From Arenibacter catalasegens (GTDB lineage Bacteria > Bacteroidota > Bacteroidia > Flavobacteriales > Flavobacteriaceae), in NCBI RefSeq assembly GCF_002909235.1, contig NZ_PHQQ01000023.1, positions 41,798-105,797 of the forward strand: a stretch of 64,000 nucleotides of DNA, in the 5' to 3' direction. Each line of letters opens with the position of its first letter. The stretch's first letter is position 1. Below, in pieces: positions 27,066-35,431 of this stretch. A program made the position numbers and the translations under genes. The notes under the pieces were generated by a model that made no database searches, was not told the DNA's origin, and was given only the letters and a program-made list of their open reading frames with translations.

Positions 27066-27371
27066 TTATTGAGGTTGCCAATCAGTTGCTAGGTCTTGCC
27101 ATTGAGGATTGTCTTTTATAATTAGGTTAATTTTCCATTCACGTTTCCATTTTTTAAGATTTTTTTCCCTTTTAATAGCATCGTCAACAAATTGATGGGT
27201 TTCAAAATAGACTAACCTATCCAAACCATATTTATTGGTGAATCCGTCTGTAAATTTGTTTTTATGCTCATAAATTCTTCGCTGTAAATTATTGGTCATT
27301 CCAATATAAAGGGTTCCATTCTTTTTATTGGTCAGAATATAGACATAATATTGATGATTAGTTTTGTGCAT
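27066..27371 (-). CDS. GIY-YIG nuclease family protein
   Basis: 101 residues, a stand-alone GIY-YIG domain of the UPF0213/URI-like type: YYVYIL and TLYIGMT form the GIY and YIG strands, followed by the catalytic Arg in NLQRRIYEHK and a later Glu in KREKNLKKW. No other domain. The family cuts DNA; some small members are single-strand, site-specific nucleases that act on dispersed palindromic repeats (the Ssn group of Neisseria, from memory). Here the gene is surrounded by such palindromes and bracketed by a direct repeat, which suggests the repeats are its target or that the two travel together (inference). Confidence 0.9.
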   Translation of the reverse strand: MHKTNHQYYVYILTNKKNGTLYIGMTNNLQRRIYEHKNKFTDGFTNKYGLDRLVYFETHQFVDDAIKREKNLKKWKREWKINLIIKDNPQWQDLATDWQPQ

Positions 27372-27666
27372 TTCGTATCGCTAACACCAAGCTCCCCTGT
27401 GATAATTTTATTGGTGACTTTTCAAATTAAATATAAGATAATGTTTATTTGATTAATGATGATTTGTTTGTGTTCCAAAATCATAGCCTTGACCGGTTGA
27501 TTTCTTACTAAGCAGGAATGAAAGGAAGGGTGCAAGTACATTGTTTGGACCAATTTTATAAATATTAGTATAAAGAGGAATCAGGGCAGAATACCTATTC
27601 TGGTTTACCGTAAACTATTAGAAAGGAATAAATGATTTTGGCCGAGGACGAATTCCGGACCTTTGG

Positions 27667-27686
27667 ATTCCTGCCTGCGCAGGAAT
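27667..27686 (-). repeat. Palindromic repeat in inverted orientation
   Basis: ATTCCTGCCTGCGCAGGAAT, the exact reverse complement of the copies at 26849 and 27043, followed by GACA as the others are preceded by TGTC. 296 bp upstream of the nuclease start. Confidence 0.9.
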
Positions 27687-27942
27687 GACAAAGTGTACAT
27701 TTACCGACCCTATTAATATCTTTGAAATAATGCGAAATTAATTGTGGTTAAATTGTGACAACGATATATTACTCCTTTGTAATGATTTTAAGTAGGATTT
27801 TCAAATAAAAAACATCAACCTTATTAGATTAAGATTGATTTGTTTGTGCTCCAAAAGTATATTCTAGTCTGGTAGATTCCTGCGTAATTAGAATTCCAAT
27901 GCTGTATGTCACTTGAAATCATGGCAGACTACCTTCAATATA

Positions 27943-28158
27943 ATTGCTGCGCAGACAGGAATCTGATAGCGCCTGTCATGTGAAAAGTATAGCGAACAGT
28001 GTTGAATGTCATTCCTGCGTAGGCAGGAATCTATTTTTAATGTTGCTGTTTTGAGTATTGTCCAAATAGCTTAAAATGTCAACTATATTATTAAAGGTGC
28101 CTTTAATATGAATGGATGGCGGATTGTTTTCAATATCATTCCTGCGCAGGCAGGAATC
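27943..28158 (+). repeat. Direct repeat copy B
   Basis: Second copy of the 215-bp unit at 26849-27063, same orientation, one base longer. Its palindromes lie at 27943-27962 (decayed), 28011-28030 and 28138-28157. Together the two copies bracket about 880 bp that contain the nuclease gene. Confidence 0.9.
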
Positions 28159-28188
28159 CAAAAATGACTTAGATAAGTATTCGGCAAC

Positions 28189-28404
28189 TTACTTTTTCAC
28201 GACTTTCATGACCAATATCCTAATTAACAACACAAATGGAGATCCATGTAAAAGTACATCGAACCAGTCCAAAGGTTTCATTCCTGTAGCACCTCCCAAT
28301 ATCCATTTTAATTTGCCTAGAATATGGGGTTCAGGTAAAAAAGGAGCCAGCCCAAGGGTAAGGCATAAAATCAAAATTAGTTTCCAATTATTTAAAATTT
28401 CCAT
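28189..28404 (-). CDS. Small membrane protein at the end of the trp operon
   Basis: 71 residues with a membrane segment at about 8-26 (LILILCLTLGLAPFLPEPH), the conserved-looking centre LGKLKWILGGATGMKPLDWFD and a second segment at about 50-67. Similar flavobacterial proteins carry the label 'RND transporter', which the size does not support. It starts 4 bp after the trpA stop, so it is probably cotranscribed with trp genes. Function unknown. Confidence 0.75.
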   Translation of the reverse strand: MEILNNWKLILILCLTLGLAPFLPEPHILGKLKWILGGATGMKPLDWFDVLLHGSPFVLLIRILVMKVVKK

Positions 28405-28408
28405 AGAT

Positions 28409-29173
28409 CTATTTTCGAATTCCCTTTATGAATCCCTCAATTTTATCAACACCATTTTCTGTCAAAAATTTAATAAAGGCAGAGCCAATAATTGCGCCCT
28501 TTGCCTGTTTAGTTGCCTGTTGAAAGGTTTCTGAATTGCTTATTCCAAAACCAACTACCTGCGGGTTTTTTAATTTCATATCCGCTATGCGCTTAAAGTA
28601 GGATTCCTGAGTGTTGCCGAAACCATTTTGGGAACCGGTAACACTAGCGGAGCTTACCATATAAATGAAACCGTCTGAGGCAGCATCAATCTGATGGATG
28701 CGATCGTTACTGGTTTGCGGAGTAATCAAGAAAACATTCACAAGGCCATATTTTTTAAATATTGCTTCATAGTTTTCCTGATACACGTCCAATGGAAGAT
28801 CGGGTAAAATAAGTCCGTCTATTCCAATTTCCTGACATTTGCGGCAGAAATCTTCTACCCCGTATTGCAGTACAGGATTAAAATATCCCATGAGGATCAA
28901 GGGTATGGAAACGGATTTTCTAATATCTTTCAACTGCTGAAATAATAGTGCTGTGGTCATTCCATTCTTGAGAGCTTTGGTAGAACTAGCTTGTATGGTA
29001 GGGCCATCGGCCAATGGATCGCTAAAGGGCAGTCCAATTTCTATTAGATCCACTCCGTTTTTTTCTAGGTCTTGAATGATCTTTACGGTATCGTTCACAG
29101 ATGGGTAGCCCGCAGTAAAGTATATGGACAATATTTTTTTATCTGCCTGTAGTTTTTGATGTATTCTATTCAT
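28409..29173 (-). CDS. trpA: Tryptophan synthase alpha chain
   Basis: 254 residues from the ATG at 29173. The open frame continues upstream into the end of trpB, but those residues have no family likeness. Core motif IEIGLPFSDPLADGPTIQ carries the catalytic Asp; the first catalytic Glu is in the same strand, and IIGSAFIKF is the phosphate loop. It cleaves indole-3-glycerol phosphate to indole and passes it to TrpB. Confidence 0.97.
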   Translation of the reverse strand: MNRIHQKLQADKKILSIYFTAGYPSVNDTVKIIQDLEKNGVDLIEIGLPFSDPLADGPTIQASSTKALKNGMTTALLFQQLKDIRKSVSIPLILMGYFNPVLQYGVEDFCRKCQEIGIDGLILPDLPLDVYQENYEAIFKKYGLVNVFLITPQTSNDRIHQIDAASDGFIYMVSSASVTGSQNGFGNTQESYFKRIADMKLKNPQVVGFGISNSETFQQATKQAKGAIIGSAFIKFLTENGVDKIEGFIKGIRK

Positions 29174-29222
29174 TCTAACTTTATTTTTTTCATTCCCACA
29201 ATAGCTGGAATGTTTAAGTGGC

Positions 29223-30404
29223 TTACAGTTTAAAATAATTGATGTAGGTGTCCAAGTCCTTATCACCACGACCAGATAGGTTGATAACCACCACATCTTC
29301 TGGTTTGAATTTTCTGGTTTCCAGAATGGCAAAGGCATGTGAGGACTCAATAGCGGGTATAATTCCTTCCAATTTGGATAGTTCCATACCGGCCTGCATG
29401 GCCTCATCGTCCGTTACGGCAATAAATTCTGCCCGCCCTGTTTTGTATAAATGTGCATGCATGGGTCCAACTCCTGGATAATCAAGTCCCGCTGAAATGG
29501 AATAGGGTTCTGTTATCTGCCCATCTACAGTTTGCATCAATAGGGTTTTGCATCCATGAATAATTCCCATTTTTCCAAGAACAGAAGTTGCGGCACTTTC
29601 ACCACTATCCACTCCTTTTCCTGCTGCTTCAACAGCTATAATGCCTACTTCCTTTTCATGTAGGAAATGATAAAAGGTCCCAGCAGCATTACTGCCACCA
29701 CCTATACATGCCACGACATAGTCAGGGTTTTCTTTGCCTTCCTTCTCTTTTAACTGCCATTTTATCTCTTCCGAAATAATGGATTGAAACCGTGTAACCA
29801 TATCAGGGTATGGGTGTGGACCAATCGCCGATCCAATAATGTAATGCGTGTCTACAGGGTTGTTGATCCAATCCCGAATGGCTTCATTGGTGGCATCTTT
29901 GAGGGTTCTGCTGCCGGATAGTGCTGGCCTTACCTCTGCTCCGAGCATTTTCATACGGGCCACATTGGGAGCCTGTCTGGCAATATCTATTTCCCCCATA
30001 TACACAATACACTCCATTCCCATAAGGGCGCAAACGGTGGCTGTAGCTACACCGTGTTGACCGGCACCTGTTTCGGCGATAATTCTTGTTTTGCCAAGGC
30101 GTTTTGCCATTAATATTTGCCCGATGGTATTATTAACTTTATGGGCACCGGTATGATTTAAGTCTTCGCGCTTTAAATAAACTTTGGTGTTGTACTTTTC
30201 GGACAAACGTTTAGCGAAATATAGAGGAGAGGGCCTGCCTACATAATCCTTCAATAATTGGTCAAATTCCTTTTTAAATGAAGGCTCTGCCATTATCTTC
30301 AGATACTGCTGCCTAAGGTTTTCAACATTAGGGTAGAGCATTTCAGGAATAAAAGCTCCTCCGAATTCCCCATAATATCCTTTTTCGTCTACGTTGTAAT
30401 TCAT
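29223..30404 (-). CDS. trpB: Tryptophan synthase beta chain
   Basis: 393 residues. PLP lysine in [11 protein letters not shown], glycine-rich phosphate site GGGSNA, substrate loop [10 protein letters not shown], and LSGRGDKD at the C terminus. It joins indole and serine to tryptophan. 56 bp separate it from trpF; the gap holds short AGTACTGAGTATTAAGTG-type repeats without obvious function. Confidence 0.98.
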   Translation of the reverse strand: MNYNVDEKGYYGEFGGAFIPEMLYPNVENLRQQYLKIMAEPSFKKEFDQLLKDYVGRPSPLYFAKRLSEKYNTKVYLKREDLNHTGAHKVNNTIGQILMAKRLGKTRIIAETGAGQHGVATATVCALMGMECIVYMGEIDIARQAPNVARMKMLGAEVRPALSGSRTLKDATNEAIRDWINNPVDTHYIIGSAIGPHPYPDMVTRFQSIISEEIKWQLKEKEGKENPDYVVACIGGGSNAAGTFYHFLHEKEVGIIAVEAAGKGVDSGESAATSVLGKMGIIHGCKTLLMQTVDGQITEPYSISAGLDYPGVGPMHAHLYKTGRAEFIAVTDDEAMQAGMELSKLEGIIPAIESSHAFAILETRKFKPEDVVVINLSGRGDKDLDTYINYFKL

Positions 30405-30460
30405 CGTTTTATAATCTAGTATTCAGTACTGAGTATTAAGTGTTGAGTGGTGGATTCTTG

Positions 30461-31111
30461 CTATTCAATTCTCAATACTTCTTTAAATTCCTTCAATTTG
30501 TCAATATCTTTCAATCCCGGTTCCAATTCAAACTTACTATTGACATCTATGGCATGGCAATATTTTGATTCTGGTCTTTGTTGGAATTTCTTTATTTTTT
30601 CAATCTCATCCGGCCCTATTCCACCACTTAGAAAGTAGGGTTTGGTGGAAGGGTAGTTTTTCAGGACCTCCCAGCTAAAGGTGTAGCCATTGCCTCCCGG
30701 TAATTTTCCTTTGGTGTCGAAGAGATAATAATCACACAACTCTTCGTAGGGAGTCAAAATACCAAAATCAAAATCGTCCTTTATAGAAAACACTTTAATG
30801 ATTTTAAGGCTTGCTACCCCCAAAGCTTGTGTACGGTAAAGGTTCCTCTTTTTAAGATTACCGCAGAATTCAGAACTTTCTTCTCCGTGCAATTGAACTG
30901 CATCCAACCCATAAGTATCAATCTTTTCCAAAACTTCCTCAATAGTGGCATCGACAAAAACACCCACTTTTTTAATGGATGGTGGTAATTCTGGAAGGTT
31001 ACCTTCAAAAAACCTTTTGGAGGGTTCCCAAAATATAAAACCTAGATAATCTGGAATTAGCGTGGCTACCTCCAGAGTATTCAAATTCATTCCACACACC
31101 TTCAGTTTCAT
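30461..31111 (-). CDS. trpF: Phosphoribosylanthranilate isomerase
   Basis: 216 residues. Catalytic Cys in KVCGMN (residues 4-9), catalytic Asp in YLFDTKG, and LSGGIGPDEI as phosphate loop. It carries out the third step of tryptophan synthesis from anthranilate. A separate gene here, not fused to trpC as in enterobacteria. 10 bp after trpC. Confidence 0.97.
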   Translation of the reverse strand: MKLKVCGMNLNTLEVATLIPDYLGFIFWEPSKRFFEGNLPELPPSIKKVGVFVDATIEEVLEKIDTYGLDAVQLHGEESSEFCGNLKKRNLYRTQALGVASLKIIKVFSIKDDFDFGILTPYEELCDYYLFDTKGKLPGGNGYTFSWEVLKNYPSTKPYFLSGGIGPDEIEKIKKFQQRPESKYCHAIDVNSKFELEPGLKDIDKLKEFKEVLRIE

Positions 31112-31121
31112 GGTTATATTA

Positions 31122-31904
31122 TTATTTTATCGATTTAATAAAATTGAGGGCGCTCTCTCCCGGATTATCAGTTTTCATAAAATTTTCACCAATTAAAAAT
31201 CCCTTATATCCGTAGGGTTTTAATTCTTGAATAGCTTCTATGGAACTTATACCACTTTCTGAAACCTTCACAAATTCGTCAGGAATTAAGTTTGAAAGAT
31301 TTTTACTGGTATCGAGGCTTACCTCAAATGATTTTAGATTTCGATTATTTACACCCAACATATCCAAGCTGGGCATAATGGATTTATGTAGTTCCTCTTC
31401 GTTATGAACCTCCAACAATACATCCAGATGTAATTGTTTTGCAAATTCTGAAAATGCTTTTATCTCGGCACGGGTCAATATGGCTGCAATTAATAAAATT
31501 ACATCTGCGCCATAAGCCTTGGCCTCCAGCAGTTGGTATTCGTCTATGATAAATTCTTTGCGAAGCAATGGCATTTGAACAGATGCCCTAGCCAATAATA
31601 GATCGTCCAAAGAACCTCCAAAATACTTACCATCGGTTAAGACGGACATGCCACAGGCACCTGCATTTTCATAACCGACCGCTACATCTGCAACACTGTT
31701 GTTTTGGTTGATGACCGATTTGGAAGGGGACCTACGTTTGTGCTCTGCTATTATGCCACTATTGCTATTTCTAAGTGCACTTGCCAAAGAAATTACAGGT
31801 CTGTTGAACAATACGGAAGCTTCCAATTGGGAAACCGGGATAATCGATTTTTTTAAATCAACTTCCTTCCTCTTATCCAAAACTATTTTGTCCAGTATAT
31901 TCAT
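31122..31904 (-). CDS. trpC: Indole-3-glycerol phosphate synthase
   Basis: 260 residues. N-terminal ILDKIVLDKRKEV helix, catalytic AEHKRRSPSKS (Glu and Lys), LRKEFIIDEYQL, LLEVHNEEEL, GVNNRNLKSF and ESGIS. It closes the indole ring. 46 bp downstream of trpD. Confidence 0.97.
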   Translation of the reverse strand: MNILDKIVLDKRKEVDLKKSIIPVSQLEASVLFNRPVISLASALRNSNSGIIAEHKRRSPSKSVINQNNSVADVAVGYENAGACGMSVLTDGKYFGGSLDDLLLARASVQMPLLRKEFIIDEYQLLEAKAYGADVILLIAAILTRAEIKAFSEFAKQLHLDVLLEVHNEEELHKSIMPSLDMLGVNNRNLKSFEVSLDTSKNLSNLIPDEFVKVSESGISSIEAIQELKPYGYKGFLIGENFMKTDNPGESALNFIKSIK

Positions 31905-31950
31905 GGGTACTGTAATGCCCGCTTATGCAAGGCAGTTTTATGATTGTTTT

Positions 31951-32943
31951 TTATTGACTCAAGGTCTGTAATTTTTTTAATGCAGCCAACCCTCTTCCAC
32001 TGGCCAAGGATTCTTTGGCTTCCTCAAAACCCTCCCTAGGGCTTATTCCTTTTACGGTAGCAATGGCGATACCGGCATTGGCACAGACCACATTATTTTG
32101 TGGTATGCTCCCTTTTCCCTGTAATACATTAAGAAAAACTTGAGCGGATTCTTCAATACTATCCCCGCCAACAATGTCAGAGGCAGAGATGGCCTCAACT
32201 CCAAAATCGGAAGGTTTTAACATTCCTTCGGCTTTGTTGGTAATGGTTTTTGTATTTCCTGTCAATGAAATTTCGTCATAACCGTCCAAGGCATGTAATA
32301 CTGTAAATTTCTTATCGGTCTTTTGGTATAGGTAACCGTACATTCTGGCCAGCTCCAAGTTGAACACACCCACCATCTGGTTCTTTGGAAATGCAGGATT
32401 TACCATAGGTCCCAACATATTAAAGAAAGTTTTAACACCCAACTCCCTGCGGATTGGAGCTACGTTTTTCATGGCAGGGTGAAATAATGGAGCGTGCAAT
32501 ACACAGATGCCCGCCTCGTCTATACATTTTTCAAGAAATCCAGCATCATTACTAAATTTTATGCCCAAAAATTCCATAACATTGCTACTGCCACATTTGG
32601 ATGATACACCATAGTTGCCGTGTTTGGTTACTTTAACATTGGCCCCTGCTGTTACAAAACTGGCCAAGGTTGAAATGTTGAAGGTGTCCTTGCCGTCACC
32701 ACCTGTACCACATAGGTCTATTGGGTTGTACTGTGATAGATCTACCGCCAAACACAGTTCCAATAAGGCGTCCCTGAAGCCCTCCAATTCTTCAATGGTG
32801 ACACTACGCATCATATAAACCGTTAAAAAGGCTGCAATCTGACTTGTATTGTAGTCCCCTTTGGCAATATTGACCAATACCTGTTTGGCATCCTCTTTGG
32901 GAAGCACATCGTGATTGATCAGTTTGTTTAGAATATCTTTCAT
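31951..32943 (-). CDS. trpD: Anthranilate phosphoribosyltransferase
   Basis: 330 residues. Glycine-rich PRPP site CGTGGDGKDTFNIST, KHGNYGVSSKCGSSNVMEFLG, and RRELGVKTFFNMLGPMVNP. It joins anthranilate to PRPP. Stand-alone form, with the glutaminase subunit in the separate trpG. Confidence 0.97.
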   Translation of the reverse strand: MKDILNKLINHDVLPKEDAKQVLVNIAKGDYNTSQIAAFLTVYMMRSVTIEELEGFRDALLELCLAVDLSQYNPIDLCGTGGDGKDTFNISTLASFVTAGANVKVTKHGNYGVSSKCGSSNVMEFLGIKFSNDAGFLEKCIDEAGICVLHAPLFHPAMKNVAPIRRELGVKTFFNMLGPMVNPAFPKNQMVGVFNLELARMYGYLYQKTDKKFTVLHALDGYDEISLTGNTKTITNKAEGMLKPSDFGVEAISASDIVGGDSIEESAQVFLNVLQGKGSIPQNNVVCANAGIAIATVKGISPREGFEEAKESLASGRGLAALKKLQTLSQ

Positions 32944-33052
32944 GGTTTCTTTTGTATTAATATACTAGTACCGTGTACTTGGCATTCCCTATTTCTTTGT
33001 TATTAATTGAGTTTACTTTAAAAAATGAACAAGGTATACCCATTTGACTTCC

Positions 33053-33670
33053 TTATTTTGTCACCCAGTTTTGCAATATTTTCTTTCCATCAGGGGTAAG
33101 AACCGATTCCGGATGAAATTGAACGGCGCTAACATCATATATCTTGTGGCGTAAAGACATTACCTGTCCATTTTCATCAAAAGATGTAGCTTCCAATACT
33201 TCTGGAAGATTGGGGTTTACTACCCAAGAATGGTAGCGGCCCACCTCAATTTCTTTAGGCAATCCATCAAACAAAACATCTTCCTTTACAATATTTATTT
33301 TGGTGGCTATACCATGGTAGACTTGATCTATGTTTACCAATGAACCTCCAAAAACCTCGGCAATGGCCTGTTGTCCCAAGCATACCCCAAATATACTTTT
33401 TGTGGGGGCGTACATCGCAATAATTTCTTTGAGCAAGCCAGCTTCATCTGGTATTCCTGGACCTGGGGACAGTACGATCTTGTCAAAGGCCTCTATTTCC
33501 TCTAGGCGTATTTGATCATTTCTTTTAACGGTTACCGTGCAATCCAAATCTTCCAAATAATGAACTAGGTTGTAGGTAAAACTATCGTAATTGTCTACTA
33601 CCAATATGGACGTTCCTTGTCCTTTGCTCAAGGAGTTGGTACTTGTTTTATTATCTGTATTCTCTTTCAT
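33053..33670 (-). CDS. trpG: Anthranilate synthase component II (glutamine amidotransferase)
   Basis: 205 residues. Class I amidotransferase triad: Cys in FGVCLGQQAIAE, His and Glu in VQFHPESVLTPDG. Oxyanion motif LSPGPGIPDEAG. About 15 extra N-terminal residues (KENTDNKTSTNSLSKGQG) precede the domain and are polar; a start further in is possible but no second Met is available before ILVVDNYDSF. It supplies ammonia to TrpE. Confidence 0.95.
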   Translation of the reverse strand: MKENTDNKTSTNSLSKGQGTSILVVDNYDSFTYNLVHYLEDLDCTVTVKRNDQIRLEEIEAFDKIVLSPGPGIPDEAGLLKEIIAMYAPTKSIFGVCLGQQAIAEVFGGSLVNIDQVYHGIATKINIVKEDVLFDGLPKEIEVGRYHSWVVNPNLPEVLEATSFDENGQVMSLRHKIYDVSAVQFHPESVLTPDGKKILQNWVTK

Positions 33671-33754
33671 ATTAGTGATGTCCTTTTTTGAACATTTAAA
33701 ATTGTTCTTGCCAAATGCCCCGTAAATAGAGCCAAGGCAAATTAATGGGAGTTT

Positions 33755-35152
33755 TTATATAGTTTCCGCTATTTCAAGTGCTTTGGTCAGCGCTCCTAAT
33801 TTGTTGTATGTTTCCTGAAGTTCATTTTCAGCAATGGATGCGGCTACCAGACCAGCTCCGGCCTGATAATGTAATTGATGATTTTTACTTAAAAATGTAC
33901 GAATCATAATGGCGTGGTTAAAGTTGCCATTAAAATCCATAAAACCTATAGCCCCACCGTAATAACCCCTACTAGTTTTCTCATATTTTTCAATGAGCTG
34001 CATGGCCATATGTTTGGGGGCACCACTTAGTGTACCGGCAGGAAAGGTGTCGGCAACCACTTTCATGGTTGGAATATTTTTTTTCTTTTGTCCAGTTACT
34101 TTGGATACTAGATGGATGACATGGGAAAAAAATTGAACCTCTCTATAGTTTTCTACTTTTACCATGGTTCCATTACGACTTAGATCGTTTCTAGCAAGAT
34201 CAACCAACATTACGTGCTCACTATTCTCCTTATCATCTATTTTTAATTTCTTGGCCAACTCGGCATCCTGCTCATCATTGCCGGTTCTTTTAAAAGTTCC
34301 TGCAATAGGGTGAATTTCAGCCTTGCCTTCCTTTACGATCAATTGGGCCTCTGGAGAACTACCAAATATTTTGAAGTCGCCATAATCAAAATAAAACAAA
34401 TAAGGCGAAGGATTTATGGAACGTAAAGCTCGATATACGTTGAATTCGTCACCCTTAAATTCTTGTGAAAATCTTCTGGACAATACCAATTGAAAGACAT
34501 CCCCTCTGTTGCAATGCTTTTTGGCCAGCTCTACTTGTTCCCTGTATTCCTCATCCTTTAAATTAGAAATTGGGTTTCCATCTTTGGAGAAATTGTAGGA
34601 GGCAAAGTTCTTGGCACTTAGAATTTGTTCTATTTCCCCAATGTTATTTTCAGATTCATAACAATGTGCAAAAATATAGGCCTCGTTTTTAAAATGGTTG
34701 ATGGCCACTATATTTTGGTAGACAGCATAATAGATGTCAGGTATGGAAATGCTGTTATCTTTTTTAGAAATATCTATATCTTCAAAATATCGCACCGCAT
34801 CATAGGCCATATATCCGAACAATCCATTGTTTATAAATTTGAAATTGTTATTCTGGGAGTCAAATTGCTGACTAAAATCGTGTAAAATGCCGGGAATGTC
34901 CGTGAGTTCCGTAATTCCAATTTCTTCTGTGGTTCTATCGGGGAATTGTTTGGTGATGGTCTCGTTCTCCACTTTAATGGAAGCAATGGGATTGCAACAG
35001 ATATAGGAAAAGCTATTATCGTTGGCATGGTAGTCACTACTTTCCAACAAGATGCTATTTGGAAATCTGTCCCTTATTTTTAAATAAACGCTTACAGGGG
35101 TAATGGTGTCTGCAAGTATTTTTTTATGATGTGAAACTAATTGGTATTTCAT
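33755..35152 (-). CDS. trpE: Anthranilate synthase component I
   Basis: 465 residues. Chorismate-binding core: INPSPYLFYFDYGDF, FGSSPEAQLIV, HPIAGTFKRTG, DLARNDLSRNG and FPAGTLSGAPKHMAM. The N-terminal LLESSDYHANDNSFS holds the LLES element that binds tryptophan in feedback-sensitive enzymes, so allosteric control is likely on top of the attenuator upstream. First structural gene of the operon. Confidence 0.97.
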   Translation of the reverse strand: MKYQLVSHHKKILADTITPVSVYLKIRDRFPNSILLESSDYHANDNSFSYICCNPIASIKVENETITKQFPDRTTEEIGITELTDIPGILHDFSQQFDSQNNNFKFINNGLFGYMAYDAVRYFEDIDISKKDNSISIPDIYYAVYQNIVAINHFKNEAYIFAHCYESENNIGEIEQILSAKNFASYNFSKDGNPISNLKDEEYREQVELAKKHCNRGDVFQLVLSRRFSQEFKGDEFNVYRALRSINPSPYLFYFDYGDFKIFGSSPEAQLIVKEGKAEIHPIAGTFKRTGNDEQDAELAKKLKIDDKENSEHVMLVDLARNDLSRNGTMVKVENYREVQFFSHVIHLVSKVTGQKKKNIPTMKVVADTFPAGTLSGAPKHMAMQLIEKYEKTSRGYYGGAIGFMDFNGNFNHAIMIRTFLSKNHQLHYQAGAGLVAASIAENELQETYNKLGALTKALEIAETI

Positions 35153-35209
35153 GTTAATTCTGTTTATGGCTACTCTATGCCAATAGGTTTTTGATTTCTA
35201 TGATAAACG

Positions 35210-35241
35210 AAAAAAAGGCTTGTCGTGATGACAAGCCTTTT
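35210..35241 (-). terminator. trp attenuator terminator hairpin
   Basis: On the minus strand a perfect 12-bp stem (5' arm 35241-35230, 3' arm 35224-35213), 5-base loop and a run of seven T (35216-35210, four of them in the stem). It lies 28 bp after the leader peptide stop and 57 bp before trpE, the classic place for an attenuator. Confidence 0.92.
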
Positions 35242-35269
35242 ATATAGTTATACTACAATGATGCTTTGC

Positions 35270-35326
35270 TCACGACGTTTTTCGTAAGTTGCTCCACCAC
35301 CAAGTATTTGATACCATGTTCTTCAT
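35270..35326 (-). CDS. trpL: trp operon leader peptide
   Basis: An 18-residue reading frame, MKNMVSNTWWWSNLRKTS, with three tryptophan codons in a row (35302-35294). It ends in TGA at 35272-35270. The stretch 35276-35270 (GTCGTGA on this strand) can pair with 35228-35222 in the loop and 3' arm of the terminator and would be free only when a ribosome stalls on the Trp codons. Translation may begin at the first ATG (35326) or the fourth codon ATG (35317). Confidence 0.9.
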   Translation of the reverse strand: MKNMVSNTWWWSNLRKTS

Positions 35327-35333
35327 TGAAGGC

Positions 35334-35364
35334 CAAATATAAGAAGGAATTTCAAATTAACAAA
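35334..35364 (-). promoter_or_regulatory. trp operon promoter
   Basis: On the minus strand TTTG (35364-35361), 19 bp, TATATTTG (35341-35334): a full match to the Bacteroidota -33/-7 consensus. The implied transcript starts only a few bases before the leader ATG, so the leader may be translated almost leaderless. Confidence 0.75.
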
Positions 35365-35384
35365 CCTGTGTTACGTAAAAAATA

Positions 35385-35409
35385 AAAAACCCCACAATTG
35401 TGAGGTTTT
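35385..35409 (-). terminator. Terminator after the yceI operon
   Basis: Minus-strand hairpin with arms AAAACCTCACAA and TTGTGGGGTTTT (one mismatch), followed by a T-rich tract. It separates yceI from the trp promoter. Confidence 0.8.
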
Positions 35410-35431
35410 AAACATTGTTAAATGGATGCGT

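Larger units (their letters stand above)
27372..28188. other. Gene-free repeat-rich stretch upstream of the nuclease
   Basis: 817 bp without a supportable gene. It holds an inverted copy of the palindrome (27667-27686), a degenerate one (27876-27895), direct repeat copy B (27943-28158) and a pair of related 30-bp segments at 27451-27480 and 27827-27856, both containing TGATTTGTTTGTG and CCAAAA. No promoter for the nuclease gene could be picked out with confidence. Confidence 0.7.

Noticed and set aside
26821..28158. Palindromic repeats as CRISPR or an insertion sequence
   Set aside because: Spacing is irregular, spacers are themselves duplicated, one copy is inverted, and there is no cas gene or transposase.
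28409..29407. An N-terminal extension of trpA of 78 residues
   Set aside because: The extra part lies within the trpB 3' end in another frame and has no TrpA likeness; the ATG at 29173 gives the normal protein.
30405..30460. Short AGTACTGAGTATTAAGTGTT repeats between trpB and trpF
   Set aside because: Too short and irregular to support a function; likely slippage-derived intergenic sequence.
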